Source: Myxococcota bacterium (lineage in GTDB: Bacteria; Myxococcota_A; Polyangia; Polyangiales; Houyiibacteriaceae). From it: a stretch of DNA of 34,275 nt. Of this stretch, positions 17,091 through 24,235 are shown piece by piece. The position numbers and the translations under genes were made by a program. Every line of letters starts with the position of its first letter. The stretch's first letter is position 1. The stretch lies in contig JANQQS010000051.1 of NCBI GenBank assembly GCA_028284955.1, forward strand, positions 1-34,275, given 5' to 3'. Under the pieces are notes generated by a model. That model ran no database searches. It was not told the DNA's origin and saw only the letters and a program-made list of their open reading frames with translations.

Positions 17091-18232
17091 GCCGTCATCA
17101 TGCGGACTTTGATTCCGCCGTGGTCGGTTAGGAGCGCGGTGCTTAGGCCGAGGCCGGTGGCGCGGGCGAGTCTGGGGTCAGCCGCCGCGAGGGCGACGCG
17201 GAATCCTCTCGGTAGACCTTGCACGACGCGCCCTAGCGTTTGGTAGAGCGGCCGTACATCCGCGTCACCAACCCGGTGGCCAAAGGGTGGATTGGTCACC
17301 AGCGCACCATGGGAGCCGAGATCAACATCGCGAAACGGAGCCGCCGAAAGCGGAGCACAGCCCAAATGCAAATCCGAGGCTACGCGCGCACGTTCGGCGT
17401 TGGTTACCGACGATTTGTAGGCTCCCGCATCGCGATCGCTCCCGTGAATCGGAAATGGAAGCTCTGAAATGGCGCGAGACATCGACTCGGTATGCACGCG
17501 GGTCCAAAGCTCGAGGTCGAAATTCGACGCGTCCATGAACGCAAAGCGTCGATCTGATCCAGGGGGAATACGGCGCGCCATTCGCGCCGCTTCAATCACG
17601 ATGGTCCCGGCTCCCATGAACGGGTCGACAAGCGGCGTCATTCGATCCCATTCGCTGACCACGACCAGCGCACGCGCGAGGTCTTCGCGCAACGGCGCCT
17701 TGCCAGTGGCCAATCGGTAGCCTCGCCGATGCAGCGGTTCGCCCGATGTATCCAGAGAGAGCGTGCACTGATCGTCGGCGATGCGCGCGAGCACCGTTAG
17801 CCCGCCGTCACCCATCAGAATTGCCTGTCCCAGACGCTCTTCAATTCCTGCCTTCACCCGCTCGGCAACCGCGCCGGAATGGTAAAGACGCGACTTTTTG
17901 CAGGTGACCCGAATCTGCACCGGAGCTTGCGAAGAGGGGCCCAGCCACTCTTCCCACGGAACGCGCGCTACCTTCCGCACCAGCTGAGGAAACTTCGTTG
18001 CCGAGAACTCCGCCAACCGGACGCGTACCGCATGAGCCAAACCGAGCTCCAGATTGAGTCGATATACGTCTTCTAGAGTTCCCGTCGCAGTCACCCCTCC
18101 AGGAGTCTCGGTAGGCTCAGAAGCCATCCACGACTCTGTTTCGTTCTTGAGCAGAGGTTCGAGCCCGGGCGCACACGACACAAATAGACTGAGGCTGCGC
18201 TCGGCTGGACTGAGGCTGCGCTTGGCCGTCAT
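17087..18232 (-). CDS. THUMP-domain rRNA (guanine-N2)-methyltransferase
   Basis: About 381 residues. An N-terminal ferredoxin-like and THUMP region begins LFVSCAPGLEPLLKNE and includes FPQLVRKVARVPWEEWL. LSLDTSGEPLHRRGYRLATG then joins to the catalytic domain, with SAM motif DPFMGAGTIVIEAARMARR and active-site motif TNPPFGHRV. The order matches the RlmL N-terminal half and Trm14-like enzymes that make N2-methylguanosine in 23S rRNA or tRNA; which RNA is used cannot be told. ATG at 18232 has AAGGA eight bases upstream; an earlier start at 18271 is less likely. A 21-bp direct repeat (18188-18229) duplicates seven residues right after the start (RSLSPAE type). No co-directional partner. Confidence 0.85.
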   Translation of the reverse strand: MTAKRSLSPAERSLSLFVSCAPGLEPLLKNETESWMASEPTETPGGVTATGTLEDVYRLNLELGLAHAVRVRLAEFSATKFPQLVRKVARVPWEEWLGPSSQAPVQIRVTCKKSRLYHSGAVAERVKAGIEERLGQAILMGDGGLTVLARIADDQCTLSLDTSGEPLHRRGYRLATGKAPLREDLARALVVVSEWDRMTPLVDPFMGAGTIVIEAARMARRIPPGSDRRFAFMDASNFDLELWTRVHTESMSRAISELPFPIHGSDRDAGAYKSSVTNAERARVASDLHLGCAPLSAAPFRDVDLGSHGALVTNPPFGHRVGDADVRPLYQTLGRVVQGLPRGFRVALAAADPRLARATGLGLSTALLTDHGGIKVRMMTA

Positions 18233-18290
18233 CCCGAAATCCTTCCCGCAAGGGGCCTTGACCACACCCAAAATAAAGCTATGCCCAAGC

Positions 18291-18315
18291 GATTAGTTGC
18301 TCTACGCAACCAATC
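18291..18315 (+). promoter_or_regulatory. Likely MarR-family operator
   Basis: An inverted repeat with 10-base arms GATTAGTTGC and GCAACCAATC (nine of ten pairs match) around the spacer TCTAC. TAGTTGC with GCAAC is a known form of MarR-type operator. It sits 36 bases before the MarR-GNAT start, so self-regulation is likely. It also lies 58 bases from the divergent methyltransferase start. Confidence 0.6.
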
Positions 18316-18351
18316 ACGTGCGGACAAACACAAAATTCCGGAGACGCCCTC

Positions 18352-19278
18352 ATGAACCATTCCTCCCCAGATTTCACCGCCTCGCTCCGCCACGCGTCGC
18401 GCAAAGTCGTCCGGGAACTCGGCATGCTTCAGGACCAGGTGCCCGGAACCGACGTTAGCGCGCCGCAGGCTCATACCCTGCTCGAACTCGCCTATCACGG
18501 TGCCCTCACGAGCGGGGAGCTAGCGGACATCCTCCGCACCGACAAGTCGACCACCAGCCGGGCCCTCAAAAAGCTTCAAGACCAGCGCTGGGTGGAATTC
18601 AGCGTCGACTCCCGAGACCGGCGCCGCAAACCTGCGCGACTCACGCGGACAGGCACAAAACACGTCCAGCACATCCACCACGCAGCCGACACCGTCGTCA
18701 ACCACGCGCTTGCGCTCTTGCCCGAAGACGAACGAAACCTCGTCTGTCAAGGCATGCATACGTACGCCAAAGCCCTTGAACGCTCGCGCCTACAACGCGA
18801 ATTCGACATTCGTCCTATCCGGCGCGAAGACGACCCCGAGATCGCAAAGCTTGTACGCGCGGTACTCGAAGAGTTTGGAGGCACGGGGCCCGGCTACGCG
18901 ATTCATGACGCCGAGCTCGACTCCATGTTCCGTGCCTACCAGCCCTCGCGATGCAAATACTGGGTCGTGCTCCGCAACGGACGCGTCGTCGGCGGCGCGG
19001 GATTTGCGCCGCTCGACCACGGCGACGAAGAGACCTGCGAGCTTCGAAAAATGTACTTCTATCCCGAATGCCGAGGCGTCGGCCTCGGCGCGCGGATGGT
19101 GCAAATGATTCTCGAAGAAGCCAAAAAATGCGGCTTCACCCGCTGCTACCTAGAAACCCTCTGCCGCATGGACCGAGCGCAGCGCCTCTACGACCGGTTC
19201 GGTTTCCGAACACTCGACGCCCCTCTAGGAAACACCGGCCACCATGCCTGCGACGCATGGCGCGTGCGGGAGCTTTGA
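18352..19278 (+). CDS. MarR regulator fused to GNAT acetyltransferase
   Basis: A 308-residue two-domain protein. Residues 1-150 form a MarR winged helix: TSGELADILRTDKSTTSRAL is the helix-turn-helix and SRDRRRKPARLTRTG the wing. Residues 155-308 are a GNAT acetyltransferase, with RPIRREDDPEIAKLVRAV at its start, RKMYFYPECRGVGLGARM as the acetyl-CoA binding segment, and LYDRFGFR near the end. This fusion is known in many bacteria and probably links gene control to acetylation of a small molecule or amino acid; the ligand is unknown. GGAG lies eight bases upstream of ATG 18352. A palindromic operator-like site precedes it. The last codons are included in the duplicated unit that follows. Confidence 0.9.
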   Translation: MNHSSPDFTASLRHASRKVVRELGMLQDQVPGTDVSAPQAHTLLELAYHGALTSGELADILRTDKSTTSRALKKLQDQRWVEFSVDSRDRRRKPARLTRTGTKHVQHIHHAADTVVNHALALLPEDERNLVCQGMHTYAKALERSRLQREFDIRPIRREDDPEIAKLVRAVLEEFGGTGPGYAIHDAELDSMFRAYQPSRCKYWVVLRNGRVVGGAGFAPLDHGDEETCELRKMYFYPECRGVGLGARMVQMILEEAKKCGFTRCYLETLCRMDRAQRLYDRFGFRTLDAPLGNTGHHACDAWRVREL

Positions 19279-19478
19279 GGCGACGACGGGTTCGCGCCTG
19301 CTGAACCAGAGGTCCCACGTTTCGGACAGTTAAAAAAGACTGTCAGATAGACGGATCCCATCACGTATAAGCCCATATCGCTATTTGCTAGAGCGCAACG
19401 TGTTCAGCACCAAAGCACTAGCAATCTGAACACACGCGCAGAATTAGATCTTGAACGGTCGAAAGGAGACGGGGATAC

Positions 19479-20126
19479 ATGAATATCATCAAGTCTTGCA
19501 TGTGGCTCGCAGCGTCGCTCGCCATGGCGTCCGGTTGTGCCAGCCAGCTGGATGATCAGGAGGGGGACGAAAACATCGCCGCCGTGCTCGAAGAGGTCCG
19601 CCTCGCCGCGCAAAAAAACGAACCGCCAAAGCTCGACGAGGCGCAACTGGATGCCTTCTTCGCTGGGCTACGAAAGCGCTCACAGGCGCGCGGCCTCCAT
19701 GCGAGCGGGATCACCCAGTTCACCGATCACGACAGAGACGAAATCCCTCGCCCCGGCAACAACCCATGCAAAGTCTGCAGCCTGGTCGTGCAAAGCGGCG
19801 CCTACTTGTTCGCAGCCATCGAACTCGTGGCATCAGACTACTTCACCGTCAGGCCGCCGTTCGAAGTCATGTTGGACCCGACATCTCTCGGCCCGGACGT
19901 TTCCGGGATCGACAACTGGTTGCCGAACTCGGACGACACCACCAACAAGCAAGTCGTCTATCTTGGCTCAGTCGGCAACGGCATGCCCGATGAAGCCTAT
20001 GCCCGCTTTCAGTTGAACATGACCCCGCAGGCGCAAACTTCGAGCAATCACGCAGGCGGTATTCCATACATCGCAAGTTCGCCCATGATCCCGATGGATG
20101 TGACCACCTTCCATCATCACCTATGA
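19479..20126 (+). CDS. CKVC lipoprotein, copy 1
   Basis: A 215-residue predicted lipoprotein of unknown function. The signal peptide MNIIKSCMWLAASLAMASGC ends in an ASGC lipobox with Cys20. The mature part opens with a charged helix-like stretch (EEVRLAAQKNEPPKLDEAQL), then a conserved core RPGNNPCKVCSLVVQSGAY holding a CxxC pair, then FEVMLDP, YLGSV and YARFQLN, which look like beta strands. CxxC could form a disulfide or bind metal outside the cytoplasm. The protein ends in TTFHHHL. AAAGGAG stands about eight bases upstream of ATG. A near copy lies exactly 1000 bases downstream, and a strong hairpin follows the stop, so each copy is probably its own transcription unit. Confidence 0.8.
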   Translation: MNIIKSCMWLAASLAMASGCASQLDDQEGDENIAAVLEEVRLAAQKNEPPKLDEAQLDAFFAGLRKRSQARGLHASGITQFTDHDRDEIPRPGNNPCKVCSLVVQSGAYLFAAIELVASDYFTVRPPFEVMLDPTSLGPDVSGIDNWLPNSDDTTNKQVVYLGSVGNGMPDEAYARFQLNMTPQAQTSSNHAGGIPYIASSPMIPMDVTTFHHHL

Positions 20127-20140
20127 CCTGGGCTCTCCCG

Positions 20141-20178
20141 AAACCCTTTCGTCATCCGCTGCGTGACGAAAGGGTTTT
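20141..20178 (+). terminator. Terminator-like hairpin after copy 1
   Basis: A perfect 14-base stem (AAACCCTTTCGTCA with TGACGAAAGGGTTT) and a nine-base loop, followed by TTCG, start 15 bases past the stop. The U tract is short, so termination may be partial. Confidence 0.7.
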
Positions 20179-20478
20179 CGCGCGTGGTTGGGCCGTTCTC
20201 GCGAACACCTGAATCCGATTCCGAACCGATTCCGAACCAGCACCCGACATGCGGGCTTTGAGGCGACGACGGTTCGCGTTTTGCTGAGCTAGAGGTCCCA
20301 AGTTTCGGACAGTCTCAAAAAAGATTGTCAGATGAACGGGCCCTGCCGCGTATTCGCTCATATCGCTATTGACCCATATCGCTATTGCTAGAGCGCGCCA
20401 TGTTCAGTACCACAGAAATAGCGATCTGAACGCACGCGCAGAATCAGATCTTGAGGGATTGAAAGGAGACCGGGGGAC

Positions 20479-21123
20479 ATGAACATGATCAAAATGAACA
20501 CGATCAAACCTTGCATGTGGCTCGCGGCGTCGCTCGCCATGGCGTCCGGTTGCGCCAGCCAGCTCGATGGTCAGGAGGGGGACGAAAACGTCGCCGCCGT
20601 GCTCGAAGAGGTCCGCCTCGCTGCGCAGAAAAAGGTCACGCCGAAGCTCGACGAGGCGCAACTGAATGCCTTCGTCGCTGCGCTAAAAAGAAATTCCCGG
20701 GCACGAGGCAACTCGAGCGGAATCACCCAGATCACCGATCATGACCCAGACAAAATCCCTCGCCCCGGCAACAACCCGTGCAAAGTCTGCAGCCTAGTCG
20801 TGCAAAGCAGCGCCTACATGTTCGCGTACATCGAACTCAGACAGTCCGATTACTTCACCGTGAATCCACCATTCGAGGTACTGATGGACCCAAGGCTCCT
20901 CGGGCCGAACACGCCCGGGGTCAACAGCTGGTTGCAAGACACCAGCGCCTCAGCCGAAGGACAAATCATCTACCTTGGCATGTTCAACCCACCCAATGTG
21001 GCCTACGCGCGCTTTCAGCTGAACGTGATTCCGCAAGGGTCGACCTCGAGCGGTCACTTAGGCACCGGTCCGACCACCAAAAATTCGCCCGAGATCCCGA
21101 TGGATTTGGCCAACTTCCAATAG
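20479..21123 (+). CDS. CKVC lipoprotein, copy 2
   Basis: A 214-residue paralogue of the preceding gene. The signal peptide is longer at its N-terminus (MNMIKMNTIKPCMWLAASLA) but ends in the same ASGC lipobox. The first 40 mature residues and the core RPGNNPCKVCSLVVQSSAY are almost unchanged, including CxxC, and FEVLMDP and YARFQLN also match. The middle (after LGP) and the last 30 residues have diverged most, and the His-rich C-terminus of copy 1 is absent. It has the same AAAGGAG ribosome site and a matching terminator hairpin. Conservation of reading frame in both copies argues that both are functional. The repeated second in-frame ATG near the start leaves the exact start open (20479 or 20494). 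Confidence 0.8.
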   Translation: MNMIKMNTIKPCMWLAASLAMASGCASQLDGQEGDENVAAVLEEVRLAAQKKVTPKLDEAQLNAFVAALKRNSRARGNSSGITQITDHDPDKIPRPGNNPCKVCSLVVQSSAYMFAYIELRQSDYFTVNPPFEVLMDPRLLGPNTPGVNSWLQDTSASAEGQIIYLGMFNPPNVAYARFQLNVIPQGSTSSGHLGTGPTTKNSPEIPMDLANFQ

Positions 21124-21141
21124 CTGTGACCAGGGCTCTCC

Positions 21142-21182
21142 CGAAACCCTTTCTTCATCTACCGCTTGGCGAAAGGGTTTCG
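21142..21182 (+). terminator. Terminator-like hairpin after copy 2
   Basis: A perfect 12-base stem (CGAAACCCTTTC with GAAAGGGTTTCG) and a 17-base loop, 18 bases past the stop. It is the counterpart of the hairpin after copy 1, with the inner GTCA/TGAC pairs lost. Confidence 0.65.
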
Positions 21183-21401
21183 CGCTCGGTTGAGCATTTT
21201 ACTCTGCCCGTGGGTGAACGCTCCCGTTACTTAAGTTTGAACTTCGGTTCGCGAAGAAAACGAAACGCATCTCGAATTTCGATCGAGCCGACGCGTCTTT
21301 CGGTCGGAAGACCTTTCACGAGCTGCATCGCGGCACAAGACCAAAGCGCATTAACTGACAAATAGTCGGAATCAGTCGTCCATCGCCGGCGCAGACCCCG
21401 G
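21183..21401. other. Spacer without recognised gene
   Basis: About 220 bases of lower GC content than the neighbours. On the minus strand a short open stretch (about 21227-21380) could encode a peptide ending RDAFRFLREPKFKLK, but it runs out of the repeat island and has no clear start. It may be a gene remnant; I do not call it. Confidence 0.4.
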
Positions 21402-21600
21402 TGCCGATCCTGATCCAGACCCCGCACCCGACGCCGACACGGGACCTGATCCTGATCCCGATCCCGATCCTGACGCCGACTCTGCACCAGATTCAGATTC
21501 GGCGTCTGGGTCTGGTTCGGATGCAGCGTTTGGGTCTGGTTCGGCGACCGGTTCAGATTCCGCGTCGGCAACGCGTTCGGGTTCAGCCTCCGCGTCGGCG
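21402..21600. repeat. Hexanucleotide-periodic island
   Basis: About 200 bases with a strong six-base period. The first part on the plus strand is GATCCC or GACGCC type; from about 21500 it changes to GGTTCG or GCGTCT type. It directly follows the stop of the CAP lipoprotein on the minus strand. Read in another minus frame it would give an Asp/Glu/Pro-rich and then Ser/Gly-rich tail (GSGSGSGSG). The same type of sequence recurs at 28704-28820 and 29785-29972. Confidence 0.8.
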
Positions 21601-22302
21601 CTACGGGGATGCGGTATCGACAGGTGGTTGCCTTCGTTGCTCGGCGAACGGGTTGTTGGGATCAAACCCCTGCGGGCATTGGGCAGGCACAACAAAAAGC
21701 TGCGTCACGACCGTCGCCGACTTTGGCCCGTCACTCGTCGAGACAGTGCAGTCGGACATCGCAAGTCCTGTTCCTACAAAATGTCGCAGCTTGATGTTCA
21801 AGTGGTGGTCTGCGCTGGCAAGCCACGACCGTAGAAACTTCTCCGCCAACGGGACGATATTATTGCTGTTCGGATACCTCGTCCTCAACGTGTTCAAGTA
21901 CGCCTCGTATTGCGCCTTCGTTTTTGGAATCAAGTTGATATTTTCCCCCGCCGCACACGTTGCAATGCCCGCGTTACGTACCCGGCCGGTGGGCGTATTC
22001 CCCGTCTGGCCGTGGGTCACTCCTTTTGCTCCATACAGCGCTGCACCTCGACATTCAGCTTCGCTCTTCGCTCGAGCGAGTTGAGTCAATGTGGCGTTGC
22101 AGGCCAGCGCGTTGCTTCTGACGCCGTTGACGAGCTGCATCAACCGACGTTCATCTGGCGTCTGCCCGCACGCATCGACCGGATTCAAAAGCGCGGTGCT
22201 TTGCGCGCCGTTCTTGTTTTCGCGTTCTCCAGAATCACCAACATTGGCCGCACAGCCACTCAGCATCCAGAGCAGTACAGATCCCATAAACAGCAAGGGC
22301 AT
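21601..22302 (-). CDS. CAP/SCP-domain lipoprotein
   Basis: A 233-residue lipoprotein with signal peptide MPLLFMGSVLLWMLSGC (lipobox LSGC, Cys17). The body is a CAP (SCP, PR-1-like) domain: ERRLMQLVNGVRSNALACN opens the fold, LTQLARAKSEAECR continues it, THGQTGNTPTGRVRNAG and GENINLIP carry the His and Glu of the conserved cleft, and WLASADHHLNIK is like the family W-x-x-S-x-x-H motif. Six or more Cys suggest disulfides. Bacterial CAP proteins are secreted; functions range from lipid binding to proteolysis, and none is proven here. It ends in PPVDTASP, directly before a hexanucleotide island whose other frame stays open, so a frameshift in a longer C-terminal tail is possible. Confidence 0.82.
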   Translation of the reverse strand: MPLLFMGSVLLWMLSGCAANVGDSGERENKNGAQSTALLNPVDACGQTPDERRLMQLVNGVRSNALACNATLTQLARAKSEAECRGAALYGAKGVTHGQTGNTPTGRVRNAGIATCAAGENINLIPKTKAQYEAYLNTLRTRYPNSNNIVPLAEKFLRSWLASADHHLNIKLRHFVGTGLAMSDCTVSTSDGPKSATVVTQLFVVPAQCPQGFDPNNPFAEQRRQPPVDTASP

Positions 22303-22367
22303 GGCGCTCTTCTCTGCAGCAGCTGTGCCGAAATTTCTCGCTGAGAATCAAAGCACTTTTTCACTAT

Positions 22368-22440
22368 TTCTGTGACAGAATGTAGGCGTTTACCTACAGG
22401 CAACGACCTTTTTTCTGGAGCTATTTATGGTACATATGTA
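22368..22440 (+). promoter_or_regulatory. Palindrome cluster upstream of vapBC
   Basis: Three perfect palindromes lie in the 148-base gap between the CAP lipoprotein and the antitoxin: TTCTGTGACAGAA (22368-22380), TGTAGG-N6-CCTACA (22381-22398) and TACATATGTA (22431-22440). VapB antitoxins bind such sites to repress their own operon, so one or more is probably the operator. Between them CTGGAG (22415-22420) stands six bases before an ATG with only four codons and TAA (22427-22441). Confidence 0.5.
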
Positions 22441-22450
22441 AACTACGTAT

Positions 22451-22672
22451 ATGCCACAGTTACATTTCTCTCTCGATGCCGACACCGCCGAGCGTTTGGA
22501 GCAAGAAGCTGCCTCAAAGGGGCTAAGCCTCTCCAAATATTTGGCTTCGATCGTGCGCCACGCAGTTCCGGACCAATGGCCGGAAGGCTACGTCGAACGT
22601 GTGGTCGGCAGCTGTGCGCAACACCCGCTGTCGGAGCCGCCTGACGACCCCCCCGATGACGTCACGCTTTGA
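22451..22672 (+). CDS. VapB-type ribbon-helix-helix antitoxin
   Basis: A 73-residue protein. The first 40 residues, LHFSLDADTAERLEQEAASK then GLSLSKYLASIVR, form a ribbon-helix-helix DNA-binding fold, and the acidic Pro/Asp-rich tail (SEPPDDPPDDVTL) would bind and block the toxin. As an antitoxin it neutralises the adjacent VapC and represses the operon. ATG at 22451 is the only start in this frame; no ribosome site is visible, while a short upstream ORF has one. The stop overlaps the toxin start by one base (TGATG), so translation is coupled. Confidence 0.85.
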   Translation: MPQLHFSLDADTAERLEQEAASKGLSLSKYLASIVRHAVPDQWPEGYVERVVGSCAQHPLSEPPDDPPDDVTL

Positions 22673-23073
22673 TGTATTTGCTCGACACCAACGTATGCGT
22701 TCGCATTCTCAATGGGAGCTCGCCGTCAATCGCTCGCCACTTCTCGCGCGAGTCGCCGACAACGGTGCGACTGTGTTCGATCGTGAAAGCAGAGCTTCTT
22801 TTTGGCGCACGCAAAAGCCGCCGAGTGACAGAAACGCTCGAGGCACTGCACGCGTTCTTCTCCCCGCTGGACAGCTTTGTGTTCGACGACGCGTGCGCGG
22901 AGCACTACGGCAGCATTCGTGCAGATCTAGAGCGGAACGGCACTCCGATAGGCGCCAATGACCTTTTGATCGCATCCATCGCCCGGCGACACGATGCGAT
23001 TCTTGTGACCCACAATACCCGTGAGTTCACGCGTGTTGTCGGCCTGCAGGTCGTAGACTGGGAAGCCGATTAG
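22672..23073 (+). CDS. vapC: VapC-type PIN ribonuclease toxin
   Basis: A 133-residue PIN-domain toxin. VapC enzymes are Mg-dependent RNases that cut tRNA or rRNA and halt growth. Acidic residues expected at the active site are present: MYLLDTNV (first Asp), CSIVKAELLFGA (Glu), GTPIGANDLLIASIARRHD (Asp) and LVTHNTREFTRVVGLQVVDW at the end, where Asn stands in the usual later position. It closely follows the FitB/VapC1 pattern. I start at the ATG at 22672, which shares its first base with the antitoxin stop; TTG at 22669 is less likely. The 3' end overlaps the stop of the PrsW-family gene from the other strand. Confidence 0.9.
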   Translation: MYLLDTNVCVRILNGSSPSIARHFSRESPTTVRLCSIVKAELLFGARKSRRVTETLEALHAFFSPLDSFVFDDACAEHYGSIRADLERNGTPIGANDLLIASIARRHDAILVTHNTREFTRVVGLQVVDWEAD

Positions 23074-24194
23074 GCACGCTGCAGAGCGACCCGCAGCTGC
23101 GCGAGCTGATTTCGCAGCGGCACGATGAAATCCATGCTTACGGTTTTGGTGCCGCCGTGCATCGCGCGAGCGGTATGCCATTTGGAGAGTGCAAGCCGCG
23201 CCGCCGCGCGAACAAACTGTGCGCCGCGCGGTCCGTATTTGAGCCGCGCCTTGAGCAACCCGAACGCGCTCGCCACCAAACGAACCTCCTCTCGCGAAAG
23301 GTTGTTCAGCGCGATTTCGTCTTCCAAAAACTCCTTGATGATCAAACCGCGCCGCCGCACCAGCACGATGATGAGCACCAGAAAAATCGCCACGAACACA
23401 AACCACACGGGAAGCATCAAGAAAAAGATCGCCCCCGAACCCGATGCGTCGGCGAGGGTGGCCGAGCCGTTCCAAATCGCGTGCAGCAATACCGCGCCCA
23501 GATAGCCCAGGGCCGGCGCGACCACGCGCATGATCGGCGTTCGCGTTTCCCGAGCTACGCCCAGACCAATGCCGATCATCGACGTGTATACCGGGTGCCC
23601 CCAGGGCGCGATGATGCCCCGCAAAATGAACGTGACAGCGAGGGTGCCCCCTCCCCCCGAAGCAGCGCGCGCGTAGTAGATCACGTTTTCGATCGTCGCG
23701 AAGCCAAGCGCCACGAAGGTCGCATAGATAATCCCATCGACGACCCCATCAAACTCGCGGCGCAGAAAATAGAACACCCCGAGCACGCCCACGCCTTTCC
23801 AAAACTCCTCCACCAGCGGCGCGCTCACGACCGCAGCTAGCGCTTCGCCAGAGCCCGAGCCAAGCGACGCGGTGCCGATCGCCGCCACCGAGCTGTTGAT
23901 CACCGCTGAAAACCCGCAGGCTGCGATTCCGCCCCAGAGGATACAGCCCACCAGCGCGTACCATGGCTCCGGGTCGTAGCGGTCGAGCAGACGAGGAACC
24001 GTGAGATACATCGTGCCGGCGGGAAGCGCGAGAAACGCCCCCAGGCACATGAACCCCAGAATATCGATCCGCCCCGAAAGCACGGGCCCGCCCACGAACG
24101 TCGTCACGAGCAGCACACCGCCGACGAAGATGCCGGTGAGGAACAGTAGGGCGCCGACGTGTCGACGCGTTCGCTCGGGGTCAGGAAGCTTCAC
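23070..24194 (-). CDS. PrsW-family intramembrane protease
   Basis: A 374-residue membrane protein with about eight hydrophobic segments. The PrsW motifs are present: APLVEEFWKG (Glu pair), FDGVVDGIIYATFVALGFAT then IENVIYY (Glu), PWGHPVYTSMIGIGLG (His) and LLHAIWNGSA (His). In the family these residues belong to a putative metal-dependent active site, and PrsW of Bacillus cuts an anti-sigma factor. The C-terminal 100 residues are cytoplasmic, with DEIALNNLSREEVRLVASAF. Here no anti-sigma gene is adjacent. The start is GTG at 24194, 41 bases after the Ku stop on the same strand, so it may be transcribed with Ku. The stop overlaps vapC. Confidence 0.85.
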   Translation of the reverse strand: MKLPDPERTRRHVGALLFLTGIFVGGVLLVTTFVGGPVLSGRIDILGFMCLGAFLALPAGTMYLTVPRLLDRYDPEPWYALVGCILWGGIAACGFSAVINSSVAAIGTASLGSGSGEALAAVVSAPLVEEFWKGVGVLGVFYFLRREFDGVVDGIIYATFVALGFATIENVIYYARAASGGGGTLAVTFILRGIIAPWGHPVYTSMIGIGLGVARETRTPIMRVVAPALGYLGAVLLHAIWNGSATLADASGSGAIFFLMLPVWFVFVAIFLVLIIVLVRRRGLIIKEFLEDEIALNNLSREEVRLVASAFGLLKARLKYGPRGAQFVRAAARLALSKWHTARAMHGGTKTVSMDFIVPLRNQLAQLRVALQRA

Positions 24195-24235
24195 GTTAGG
24201 TTCGTCGACCGATCGGCATGGAACGCTTTGATCCG

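Larger units (their letters stand above)
19265..21195 (+). repeat. Tandem duplication of about 985 bp
   Basis: Copy one runs from about 19265 to 20249 and copy two from about 20250 to 21195. Homology begins inside the last codons of the MarR-GNAT gene (around its TGA), continues through a conserved leader and one lipoprotein gene, and ends past a terminator hairpin. The two ATG starts are exactly 1000 bases apart. Both leaders carry a GGACAGT/ACTGTC-type hairpin with an A run in the loop, at about 19322-19347 and 20306-20332. Copy two has an extra short direct repeat (CATATCGCTATT) near 20360-20390. The 352-base spacer 20127-20478 holds the first terminator, an 11-bp direct repeat near 20215-20240 and this leader; no gene is seen. 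Confidence 0.85.

Noticed and set aside
21372-21695. Minus-strand open frame with acidic and Gly-Ser tail
   Set aside because: It has no proper start and overlaps the end of the CAP gene in another frame; kept only as a repeat island and possible frameshifted tail.
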